Below are positions 1 to 5,309 of a DNA stretch of 5,890 nt, one piece after another. The position numbers were made by a program, and so were the translations under genes. Position 1 is the stretch's first letter. Each line of letters begins with the position of its first letter. Source of the DNA: an uncultured Collinsella sp. (GTDB lineage: Bacteria > Actinomycetota > Coriobacteriia > Coriobacteriales > Coriobacteriaceae). The stretch covers positions 1-5,890 of the forward strand of contig URXE01000087.1 of the NCBI GenBank assembly GCA_900551815.1. Direction: 5' to 3'. The notes beneath the pieces were generated by a model. It did not search any database. It had not been told where the DNA came from and saw only the letters and a program-made list of their open reading frames with translations.

Positions 1-44
1 ATTCGCCTTAGTCTCGTGGGCTCGGAGATGTGTATAAGAGACAG
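1..44 (+). other. Untrimmed Illumina Nextera adapter (not genomic)
   Basis: Bases 26-44 are AGATGTGTATAAGAGACAG, the 19-bp Tn5 mosaic end used in tagmentation. Bases 11-25 are GTCTCGTGGGCTCGG, the rest of the Nextera read-2 transposase adapter. Bases 3-10, TCGCCTTA, match the i7 index N701 as it appears in the P7 oligo, and bases 1-2 (AT) match the last two bases of the P7 flow-cell segment. The order index, adapter, mosaic end, insert is exactly that of a sequencing library molecule. Genomic sequence therefore begins at base 45. This is a library artefact, not a resident Tn5-like transposon. The adapter match is read directly; the index identity is from memory of the published adapter set. 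Confidence 0.97.
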
Positions 45-46
45 CT

Positions 47-1231
47 CCAATCACCAACCTCCTCCTCTCGATACGCGAGCATAAAGGCCGTCAGCTTGCT
101 CTGAGTCAAGTCAAACCCGAACTTCTATCGTCACTTATGGAGGAAGCTAAGATCCAAAGCACCCAATCCTCCAACGGACTTGAAGGAATTGTTACCACCC
201 AAAAAAGACTCAAAGCAATCATGGCGTATTCCGCCAAGCCAAGCTCCCGCGCAGAGGAAGAAATCGCTGGATACCGAGATGCGCTGTCGCTTATTCACGA
301 GCAACACGATTCCATTCCCGTAACGCCATCGGTCATTTTGCAGTTGCATCGTGACCTCATGGTACACACAGCAATCTCGTATGGGGGCCATTGGAAAGAT
401 AGCGATAACGAAATCATCTCCATCGACGATCAAGGCAATCGATTTGTGCGCTTTAGGCCGCCTTCGGCCCTAGCAACCCCCGGACTTATCGAAGAAGCCT
501 GTCGGTCCCTCAACGACGCCTTATCTCGTCAAGTTTGCGACCCCCTCCTTATATCATTCCGCTTCATCTTCGATTTTGTCAGCATTCATCCCTTCAACGA
601 TGGCAATGGCAGGATGAGCCGGCTCCTTACAACGCTGCTACTCGAAAAGACTGGATACGACGTTGCGCGTTACATCAGCATCGAACGATTTATTGAAGAC
701 AACAAAGCGCTTTACTACAACGCTCTCGCTGCAAGCTCCACTGGATGGAATGAAAATCAAAACACCGAAGTACCCTTTATCCGTTTCATGCTCGGAACAA
801 CCCTGGCCGCCTACCGACAGCTCGAGCAGCGTACCTTAATTGAATCAAGCACTCGTCCCATGTCGAAGCAAGCGCGCATCGCCGTTCTATTTCAACAGAG
901 ACCCGGCGTCATTAAGAAATCCGACATCCGATCCAACTGCCCCGATATCAGCGAGGTCACCGTTAAACGAACCCTCGGTCAGCTTGTTAGTTGCAGCGCA
1001 ATCGAAAAAACAGGAGCGGGTCGTTCGACAGGCTACATACTCAAAGACGTCCATGCTCTAGAACTATTCTTGCAATCCACAATACCCGATAGCGAGGCCG
1101 CAATAACAAAAGAGGCTCCAAAGGATAAGCTCCTTGAACGTATAAACCACGCCGAGGATGAAAGCAAAGAGGGGCTCTATGAAGACTATGATTCATTCTC
1201 AAGGGACATAAAGACGAAATACGGAGTCTAG
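47..1231 (+). CDS. Fic family protein, 5'-partial at contig edge
   Basis: This is a Fic-domain protein, a family that usually transfers AMP from ATP to hydroxyl side chains of target proteins. The frame is open from the adapter junction. The first whole genomic codon is at 47, and 30 residues precede the ATG at 137. Those residues (including TNLLLSIREHKGRQ) read as the helical N-terminus of Fic proteins, so the ATG at 137 is probably internal and the true start lies off the contig. Counting from that ATG, S12-x-x-x-E16-G17 fits the inhibitory (S/T)xxxE(G/N) helix of class II Fic enzymes. A flap segment with FRPPSA lies near 106-111. The catalytic motif HPFNDGNGRMSR spans 151-162, with His151, Asp155 and the GNGR anion-binding loop intact. 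Residues about 243-303 resemble a winged helix. The tail is charged. No antitoxin partner is visible, consistent with in-cis inhibition. The gene is less GC-rich than proB/pncB, suggesting acquisition. Target unknown. Confidence 0.93.
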   Translation, partial: PITNLLLSIREHKGRQLALSQVKPELLSSLMEEAKIQSTQSSNGLEGIVTTQKRLKAIMAYSAKPSSRAEEEIAGYRDALSLIHEQHDSIPVTPSVILQLHRDLMVHTAISYGGHWKDSDNEIISIDDQGNRFVRFRPPSALATPGLIEEACRSLNDALSRQVCDPLLISFRFIFDFVSIHPFNDGNGRMSRLLTTLLLEKTGYDVARYISIERFIEDNKALYYNALAASSTGWNENQNTEVPFIRFMLGTTLAAYRQLEQRTLIESSTRPMSKQARIAVLFQQRPGVIKKSDIRSNCPDISEVTVKRTLGQLVSCSAIEKTGAGRSTGYILKDVHALELFLQSTIPDSEAAITKEAPKDKLLERINHAEDESKEGLYEDYDSFSRDIKTKYGV

Positions 1232-1268
1232 TCATATCTCAGAATAGCCTCATCCTTGTTGCTCAAAG

Positions 1269-1658
1269 TTATTTGCGCGTCATTGTAAAGCGGTACCCCC
1301 GCGCCGGCAGGGGGGGGCAGATGTATCGCCTGCCGATCCTGCTGGAGTCGGCAATCAGATAGCGCGTATCGACCTTGCTAAAGGCGAGCTGCTGGATGCG
1401 GCCCTCGTCCATGTTGGACGTGGACACGTCGCCGTCCAGAATACCGTTGGCGCCGATAAACGCCGCATCGATGCCCAGCGCGCGCAGGGTATCCTCGGCC
1501 GTGGGCCCCACAAAGGCGGCGGTGCGGCGGCGGTACATGCCGCCCACCAGGCACAGCTCGCAATCCTCGCGCGCCTCGAGCAGGCTAAAGGCCGAAAGCG
1601 AATTGGTCACATAGATGAAAGTCAGCTTGTCGGTGACTCGGAGAGCGCCAATGCGATC
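1269..1658 (-). pseudogene. DeoR/GlpR-type regulator remnant (sensor domain only)
   Basis: The minus-strand frame between a TGA at 1659-1661 and a TAA at 1269-1271 matches the C-terminal effector-binding domain of DeoR/GlpR-family sugar-metabolism repressors. Recognisable pieces, in order, are LTFIYVTNSLSA, LVGGMYRRRTAAFVGP, the AFIGANGI core, an EGRIQQLAFSKV helix, and LIADSSRIGRR. The N-terminal DNA-binding helix-turn-helix is absent, as is the phosphate-binding loop with its usual GTT motif. Similarity stops after IGRR (about 1326), and the last ~18 codons look unrelated; they cross an 8-G run at 1310-1317. The only available starts are internal (a GTG at 1608-1610). With no DNA-binding domain and both ends lost, it should not act as a repressor. 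A short piece in another frame just upstream (about 1650-1681, reading DNERNRREIAL) may be a further remnant beyond a deletion. Family placement is firm; the deletion history is inference. Confidence 0.8.
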
Positions 1659-1701
1659 TCACGACGGTTGCGCTCATTGTCTCAATTAGATACTCAATCA
1701 G

Positions 1702-1724
1702 AACCACCCTTAAAAAGGGTGGTT
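1702..1724 (-). repeat. IS right-end hairpin
   Basis: A perfect 10-bp stem (1702-1711 with 1715-1724) closes a 3-nt loop. The arms, AACCACCCTT and AAGGGTGGTT, share the AACCACCC/GGGTGG core with the left-end hairpin at 2383-2401. It lies immediately inside the proposed right tip, where the transposase of this family binds and cleaves. It could also act as a transcription terminator for tnpA on the minus strand, though no strong T-run follows. Confidence 0.75.
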
Positions 1725-1741
1725 TGCTCTTAGGGTATAAC

Positions 1742-1833
1742 CCACGGGCCCCGGGCTCGCGTCTAAAGGCGCGGGCCCGGACTTCGTCCAGGCCCAGTGC
1801 ATCTTGACCCGTGGCGCGCCGGTCGAACCGGCG
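1742..1833 (-). other. Strongly structured segment behind tnpA, possible structured RNA
   Basis: Between the tnpA stop and the right-end hairpin are several nested or competing inverted repeats. They are 1817-1823 with 1827-1833 (7 bp, 3-nt loop, 3 bases past the stop codon); 1742-1748 with 1808-1814 (7 bp, closing the interior); 1751-1761 with 1770-1780 (11 positions, one mismatch in the minus-strand RNA, 8-nt loop); and 1773-1782 with 1786-1795 (9 bp plus one mismatch, 3-nt loop). The last two share the arm 1773-1780, so they are mutually exclusive. I see no reading frame here that looks coding. It may be part of the right end needed for transposition, a terminator, or a retained RNA. Confidence 0.5.
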
Positions 1834-1836
1834 GGA

Positions 1837-2295
1837 TCACCCCCTCTTGAAGGGGTCCTCGTACTCCCTCACGCTCAGCTTGTCCAGCGCGATGTCGTGG
1901 GACTCCTGCTCCCTGATGTACTTGGCGATCGTCGCCTCGTTCAGGCCGACGGTGGACACGCAGTGGCCCTCCGCCCAGAACTTCCTGTTGCCGAACTTGT
2001 ACTTGAGGTTGGCGTGCCTGTCGAATATCATCAGCGAGCTCTTCCCCTTCAGGTAGCCCATGACGCTCGCGACGCTGTACTTCGGCGGGATCGCCAGCAG
2101 CACGTGCACGTGGTCGGGCATCAGGTGCCCCTCGATTATCTCGATCCCCTTGTACTCGCACAGCTTCCCGATGATCTCCCCTATGTCGCTCCTGATTTGG
2201 TTGTAGATCACTTTGCGCCTATACTTCGGCGTGAACACGATGTGGTACTTGCACATCCACTTCGTGTGGGAAAGGCTGTAGGCCTTCTGGGCCAT
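1837..2295 (-). CDS. tnpA: IS200/IS605-family transposase TnpA (Y1 HUH)
   Basis: This enzyme cuts and rejoins single-stranded DNA at the hairpin-bearing ends of the element through a tyrosine-DNA intermediate, acting as a dimer. The product of 152 residues matches the usual size of about 150. It opens with the family-typical MAQKAYSLSHTKWMCKYHIVF. The metal-binding HUH motif is HVH within GHLMPDHVHVLL. The catalytic tyrosine sits in IAKYIREQE, with the supporting Gln four residues later. The stretch YLKGKSSLMIFD and NRKFWAEG, typical of the family, are present. I chose the ATG at 2293-2295 rather than the upstream start at 2337. The 14 extra residues are not family-like, and AAGGGG lies about 8 nt before the chosen ATG. 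No key residue is missing and there is no frameshift, so the enzyme is probably functional. Its ribosome site is buried in a leader hairpin (see 2301-2362). Confidence 0.95.
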   Translation of the reverse strand: MAQKAYSLSHTKWMCKYHIVFTPKYRRKVIYNQIRSDIGEIIGKLCEYKGIEIIEGHLMPDHVHVLLAIPPKYSVASVMGYLKGKSSLMIFDRHANLKYKFGNRKFWAEGHCVSTVGLNEATIAKYIREQESHDIALDKLSVREYEDPFKRG

Positions 2296-2300
2296 GGCGA

Positions 2301-2362
2301 CCACCCCTTCGACTCGAATTCTTGACGGCCTGAACAATCGTCAATATCGGTCGGAGGGGTGG
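2301..2362 (-). promoter_or_regulatory. tnpA leader stem burying the Shine-Dalgarno
   Basis: Bases 2301-2313 and 2350-2362 form a 13-position inverted repeat. In the minus-strand RNA it gives 8 bp, one A-C mismatch, then 4 bp. The SD of tnpA (AAGGGG, complement of 2304-2309) lies wholly in the 3' arm, so a transcript carrying both arms should hide its ribosome site. The 36-nt interior holds a second hairpin (2322-2327 with 2339-2344). A separate hairpin (2361-2366 with 2369-2374) overlaps the outer stem by two bases and could compete with it. A leader hairpin that blocks the SD is known for enterobacterial IS200 tnpA; function here is inferred from the fold. Confidence 0.65.
2318..2344 (-). 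promoter_or_regulatory. Weak candidate promoter inside the tnpA leader
   Basis: On the minus strand TTGACG (2344-2339, five of six to the -35 consensus) is followed, after a short 15-nt spacer, by AAGAAT (2323-2318, four of six to the -10 consensus). A transcript starting a few bases further on would keep the SD but lack the upstream arm of the blocking stem. TTGACG is also one arm of the inner hairpin, so the match may be incidental. Confidence 0.3.
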
Positions 2363-2382
2363 CTTTGTAAAGCCGTTTGTCT

Positions 2383-2428
2383 CCACCCGCGTAGCGGGTG
2401 GTTTAAAGCTGGCCGCTGCGCGGCCAGC
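2383..2428 (-). repeat. IS left-end hairpins
   Basis: There are two adjacent palindromes: 2383-2390 with 2394-2401 (8 bp, 3-nt loop, arms CCACCCGC/GCGGGTGG) and 2408-2416 with 2420-2428 (9 bp, 3-nt loop, arms GCTGGCCGC/GCGGCCAGC). The first shares its CCACCC/GGGTGG core with the right-end hairpin. The second begins 15 nt inside the proposed left tip, the spacing expected for a transposase-recognised left-end hairpin. Confidence 0.7.
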
Positions 2429-2447
2429 AGACTAAAGTCTTGAAATC

Positions 2448-2486
2448 AGACGGCGCTGCAGTTCAAAATGAACTGCAGCGCCGTCT
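2448..2486 (-). terminator. Strong hairpin terminator behind proB
   Basis: A perfect 18-bp stem (2448-2465 with 2469-2486) with a 3-nt loop starts 4 bases past the proB stop codon. On the minus strand the tract after the stem is weak (TGATTTC), while on the plus strand it is followed by TTTCTTT. It is therefore probably bidirectional and better formed for plus-strand transcripts. The proposed IS tip lies only a few bases beyond it. Confidence 0.8.
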
Positions 2487-2490
2487 TTCT

Positions 2491-3618
2491 TTATGCAAAC
2501 ACAATCAAATTGTCTCGGTGGATCGCGGGCTTCTCTGCCAGATCTGCGAGCAGGCGGTTGCTGGCGATCTGGTCTTGGCGGCGTCCTGCTGCAAGCTCCA
2601 GCACGTCCGAATCGGCTTCGGCGATACCGCGGGCGACAACCATGCCGCTCGGGTCGCACACGTCGAGCACATCGCCCTCGACAAACGCGCCATCGACCTC
2701 GCGAATACCCACCGCAAGCAGGGAAGAACCACGGCTGACCAGCGCCTTTGCAGCGCCGTCATCGACCGTCACCGAGCCATGTGCCTTGTCGCCCAGCGCA
2801 ATCCACAGCTTGCGCGGCGCAATGTCCAGGCGCTCCGCCGGCGGATCGAACAGCGTGCCCACGCTCTCGCCACGGGCCAGACGCACGAGCGCATCGGGCT
2901 CCTCGCCCGAGCAAATCACGCTCTGAATGCCAGCCGTCATCAAAATGCGGCTCGCGCGGATCTTGGTGATCATGCCGCCGGTGCCCACCGACGTCGAAGA
3001 ATCGCCCGCCGAGGCAATGATCTTGGCATCGATTTTGCGCACGACCGGGACAAACTCGGCCGTCGGATCTTCATGCGGATTGGCGGTGTAGAGGCCGTCG
3101 ATGTCCGAAAGCGTCACGCACAGGTCCGCCGAAACCAAGCAGCTCACGAGGGCCGCGAGTGTATCGTTGTCGCCGAACTTGATCTCGTCGACGGTGACGG
3201 TGTCGTTTTCGTTGACGACCGGCACCACGCCCAGCTCCACCAGGCGAAGCAAAGCGTCGCGCGCGTGCAGGTAGGACGTACGGCGCGCCGTGTCATGGCG
3301 CGTGAGCAGCACGAGCGAGGTGAGTAGGTCGCGCGCATGGAACTCCTCGTCGTAGGCAGACGAGATGATGCACTGGCCGGCCGAGGCGCAGGCCTGCAGG
3401 CTCGGCAGATCGCCAACCGGTTTGCGGTCGAAACCCAGAACGGGATAGCCACAGGCAATGGCGCCGGAGCTCACCACGACCAAGCGCCAGCCGAGCTTGC
3501 GCAGGGCCGCGGCCTGATCGGCCAGGCCACCGATAAACGCGCGGTTGACCTTACCGTCGGCACCCACCACCGTGGACGAGCCGATCTTTACCACCATCGT
3601 TTTATAAGAAGTCGTCAT
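2491..3618 (-). CDS. proB: Glutamate 5-kinase
   Basis: It phosphorylates L-glutamate with ATP to gamma-glutamyl phosphate, the first and normally proline-inhibited step of proline synthesis, in the cytoplasm. The 375 residues compare with 367 in E. coli. The amino-acid-kinase domain fills about 8-256: VVKIGSS at 9-15, VVSSGAIACG at 48-57, ASAGQ at 78-82, VVNENDTV at 134-141, FGDNDTLAALV at 148-158, LSDIDGLYTANP at 170-181 and GTGGMITKI at 212-220. A C-terminal PUA domain follows at about 270-355. The ATG at 3616-3618 is the most upstream possible start, because an in-frame TGA lies two codons before it. No good SD precedes it; Met8 is an alternative. The next gene of the pathway, proA, is not adjacent, as the unit ends at once in a hairpin. 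pncB lies 103 bp upstream on the same strand, separated by an inverted repeat. Confidence 0.97.
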   Translation of the reverse strand: MTTSYKTMVVKIGSSTVVGADGKVNRAFIGGLADQAAALRKLGWRLVVVSSGAIACGYPVLGFDRKPVGDLPSLQACASAGQCIISSAYDEEFHARDLLTSLVLLTRHDTARRTSYLHARDALLRLVELGVVPVVNENDTVTVDEIKFGDNDTLAALVSCLVSADLCVTLSDIDGLYTANPHEDPTAEFVPVVRKIDAKIIASAGDSSTSVGTGGMITKIRASRILMTAGIQSVICSGEEPDALVRLARGESVGTLFDPPAERLDIAPRKLWIALGDKAHGSVTVDDGAAKALVSRGSSLLAVGIREVDGAFVEGDVLDVCDPSGMVVARGIAEADSDVLELAAGRRQDQIASNRLLADLAEKPAIHRDNLIVFA

Positions 3619-3679
3619 ACGTCAAACCAATCGGATGTCGAGCGTTCGGGCGAGCTGGGGCAGCCGGGGCACCTGGTGC

Positions 3680-3714
3680 GGGACGGACGAAAATAGTCCG
3701 TTTTCCTCCGTCCC
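3680..3714 (-). terminator. Inverted repeat between pncB and proB
   Basis: An outer stem of 8 bp (3680-3687 with 3707-3714), a one-base mismatch, and an inner stem of 5 bp (GAAAA with TTTTC, 3689-3693 with 3701-3705) make a near-perfect 35-nt palindrome 7 bp past the pncB stop. No T-run follows on the minus strand, so it may be an attenuating or mRNA-stabilising hairpin, or a dispersed intergenic repeat, rather than a full terminator. Confidence 0.5.
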
Positions 3715-3721
3715 CTTCGGG

Positions 3722-5227
3722 TCATTTTGCCCAGGGGAAGGCCGAAGCCGCGGCCATGTTCTTGCGCACGAGCTCGTCGCGCACCTGGGCCAGGCCCTGT
3801 TCCATACCCACCACGTAGGTCTGCGGATACAGGAAGCGCTTGAAAGCCGCGTCCAGATGATCGATTGCCCAAGCACAGCGCTCGCGCGCGTCCTCGATGC
3901 TCTCGCGCGGGGCTACCGCACTGCCATCGCGCACGATCGGCACCAGCAGCTCGCGATACTCAAGCTCGGACACATCGGTCACCAGGGCGGCATCGTTCAC
4001 GGCCACGAGGGTATTGCCGCGCGCGGCGCCCTCCCCCGCCAGATGGTCCTCGTCATAGATCATGTCGCAGACCGGGCCGCCAAAGCCGTCGTAATAGCGG
4101 CGCACACGCTGCACGCCCGGAATCGTGCGCTTGTAGGGCTGCTCGGAGAGCTTCACCACCGGCGTCCACGGGTCCGCATCGCTCGCACGGCGGGCGGAAA
4201 GCTTGTACACGCCGCCCAGCGCCGGCTGATCGTAGCAGGTCGCGAGCTTGGTACCCACGCCAAAGCTATCGATGGGCGCGCCCTGGTCGAGCAGCGACTG
4301 AATCGTGTACTCGTCAAGGTCGTTGGAGACCGAAATCCCCACATAGGGCAGGCCCTCGGCGTCAAAACGGCCGCGGACATACTTGGACAACTTAGCCAGG
4401 TCGCCCGAGTCGATGCGAATGGCCGACAGGCGCTCGCCCGCCGCCTCCATCTCCTTGGCAACCGTAATGGCATGCTCGCAGCCCTCGCGCACGTCGTAGG
4501 TGTCAATGAGCAGCGTGCAGTTCTTGGGGCTCGACTTGGCAAAGGCTCGGAAGGCCTCAAGCTCGGAATCGAAGCTCATCACCCAGCTGTGCGCATGCGT
4601 GCCAAAGACGGGAATGCCGTAACGGCGGCCGGCAAGCACGTTAGACGTGGACGAGCAGCCGGCAACGTAGCTCGCGCGCGCAACAGCCAAGCCGCCATCG
4701 GGACCCTGGGCACGGCGAAGGCCAAACTCGGCGACGGGGCGACCATCGGCGGCCAGCACCACGCGCACCGTCTTGGTGGCGACGAGCGTCTGGAAGCCGA
4801 CGATGTTGAGCAGCGCGGTCTCGAGCAGCTGGCACTCCAGCGCCGGGCCGGTGACGCGCACCATGGGCTCGCGCGGAAAGACGAGCTCGCCCTCGAGCAC
4901 GGCGTCGATATTCACGTGCGCACGGAAGTTGCGCAGGTAGTCGAGGAATGCAGGCTTAAACATCGCGCCGCCGGCCGGAGCCTGGAGCGAGGCGAGGTAG
5001 TCGATGTCCTCGGGCGTAAAGCGCAGGTTCTCGACAAGCTCGGGCAGCTCGGCGGTGCCGCACATGACGGCATACGCGCTGCCAAAGGGATGGTCGCGGT
5101 AAAACGCCGTAAAACAACCCTGCTCATTGGCCTTGCCGCTCTCCCACAGGCCCTGGGCCATAGTGAGTTCGTACAGATCGGTGAGCATTGCGATGTCGGT
5201 GGGATGCGAGATGTCGGTCAAAGCCAT
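3722..5227 (-). CDS. pncB: Nicotinate phosphoribosyltransferase
   Basis: It converts nicotinate and PRPP, with ATP hydrolysis, to nicotinate mononucleotide and pyrophosphate, the entry step of NAD salvage (Preiss-Handler), in the cytoplasm. From the chosen start the protein has 501 residues, in the range of Gram-positive and human-type enzymes. Landmarks are TDLYELTMAQGLW at 16-28, EFGLRRAQG at 167-175, GTHAHSWVMSF at 209-219 (His213 is the likely phosphorylated histidine), IDTYD at 241-245, IRIDSGDL at 270-277, SNDLDE at 301-306 and FGVGTKL at 322-328, the last ones lining the phosphate site. I chose the ATG at 5225-5227 because AAAGG lies about 7 nt upstream and the family N-terminus starts there; the upstream start at 5290 adds 21 unrelated residues. 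The preceding small-protein gene ends 82 bp upstream with no clear terminator between, so cotranscription is plausible. Confidence 0.97.
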   Translation of the reverse strand: MALTDISHPTDIAMLTDLYELTMAQGLWESGKANEQGCFTAFYRDHPFGSAYAVMCGTAELPELVENLRFTPEDIDYLASLQAPAGGAMFKPAFLDYLRNFRAHVNIDAVLEGELVFPREPMVRVTGPALECQLLETALLNIVGFQTLVATKTVRVVLAADGRPVAEFGLRRAQGPDGGLAVARASYVAGCSSTSNVLAGRRYGIPVFGTHAHSWVMSFDSELEAFRAFAKSSPKNCTLLIDTYDVREGCEHAITVAKEMEAAGERLSAIRIDSGDLAKLSKYVRGRFDAEGLPYVGISVSNDLDEYTIQSLLDQGAPIDSFGVGTKLATCYDQPALGGVYKLSARRASDADPWTPVVKLSEQPYKRTIPGVQRVRRYYDGFGGPVCDMIYDEDHLAGEGAARGNTLVAVNDAALVTDVSELEYRELLVPIVRDGSAVAPRESIEDARERCAWAIDHLDAAFKRFLYPQTYVVGMEQGLAQVRDELVRKNMAAASAFPWAK

Positions 5228-5309
5228 GGGGCGACCTTTCGGATGTGTTGTGCAGAGGTTGAGGGTTGGGCAAAGCGGGCGTGCGGGCATGGAGCCCGGC
5301 GCGAACAGG

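Larger units (their letters stand above)
1696..2443 (-). mobile_element. IS200/IS605-family insertion sequence, tnpA only
   Basis: A single Y1 transposase gene is flanked by imperfect palindromes, the hallmark of this family, which moves as single-stranded DNA and makes no target duplication or terminal inverted repeats. In the tnpA orientation the left end is the high-coordinate side. The proposed tips rest on a 7-bp word, TCTGATT on the minus strand, present at 2450-2444 (left flank) and 1702-1696 (right tip). That fits insertion 3' to a CTGATT-like target, with the same word at the right tip, similar to the TTGAT used by ISDra2. The first left-end hairpin begins 15 nt inside the left tip and the right-end hairpin ends at the right tip, geometry expected for the family. 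Length is 748 bp. There is no tnpB. The transposase and ends look intact, so the copy may be active. Exact ends are inference. Confidence 0.8.

Noticed and set aside
26..44. Tn5 mosaic end as evidence of a transposon next to the Fic gene
   Set aside because: It is embedded in a complete sequencing adapter with an index, so it comes from library preparation.
1804..2325. Plus-strand open frame of 173 codons opposite tnpA
   Set aside because: The minus-strand TnpA has all family motifs; this frame is its shadow.
2296..2337. Longer TnpA start at 2337
   Set aside because: The 14 added residues are not family-like and overlap the leader stem, while the ATG at 2295 has an SD and the usual family N-terminus.
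2440..3327. Plus-strand open frame of 295 codons opposite proB
   Set aside because: It is the complement of conserved proB codons, begins inside the terminator hairpin, and shows no protein family features.
5228..5290. Longer PncB start at 5290
   Set aside because: It adds 21 residues with no family similarity, and the ATG at 5227 has a good SD.
5284..5298. Hairpin between the small-protein gene and pncB as a terminator
   Set aside because: The stem is only 5 bp (CGGGC/GCCCG) with no T-run, too weak to call.
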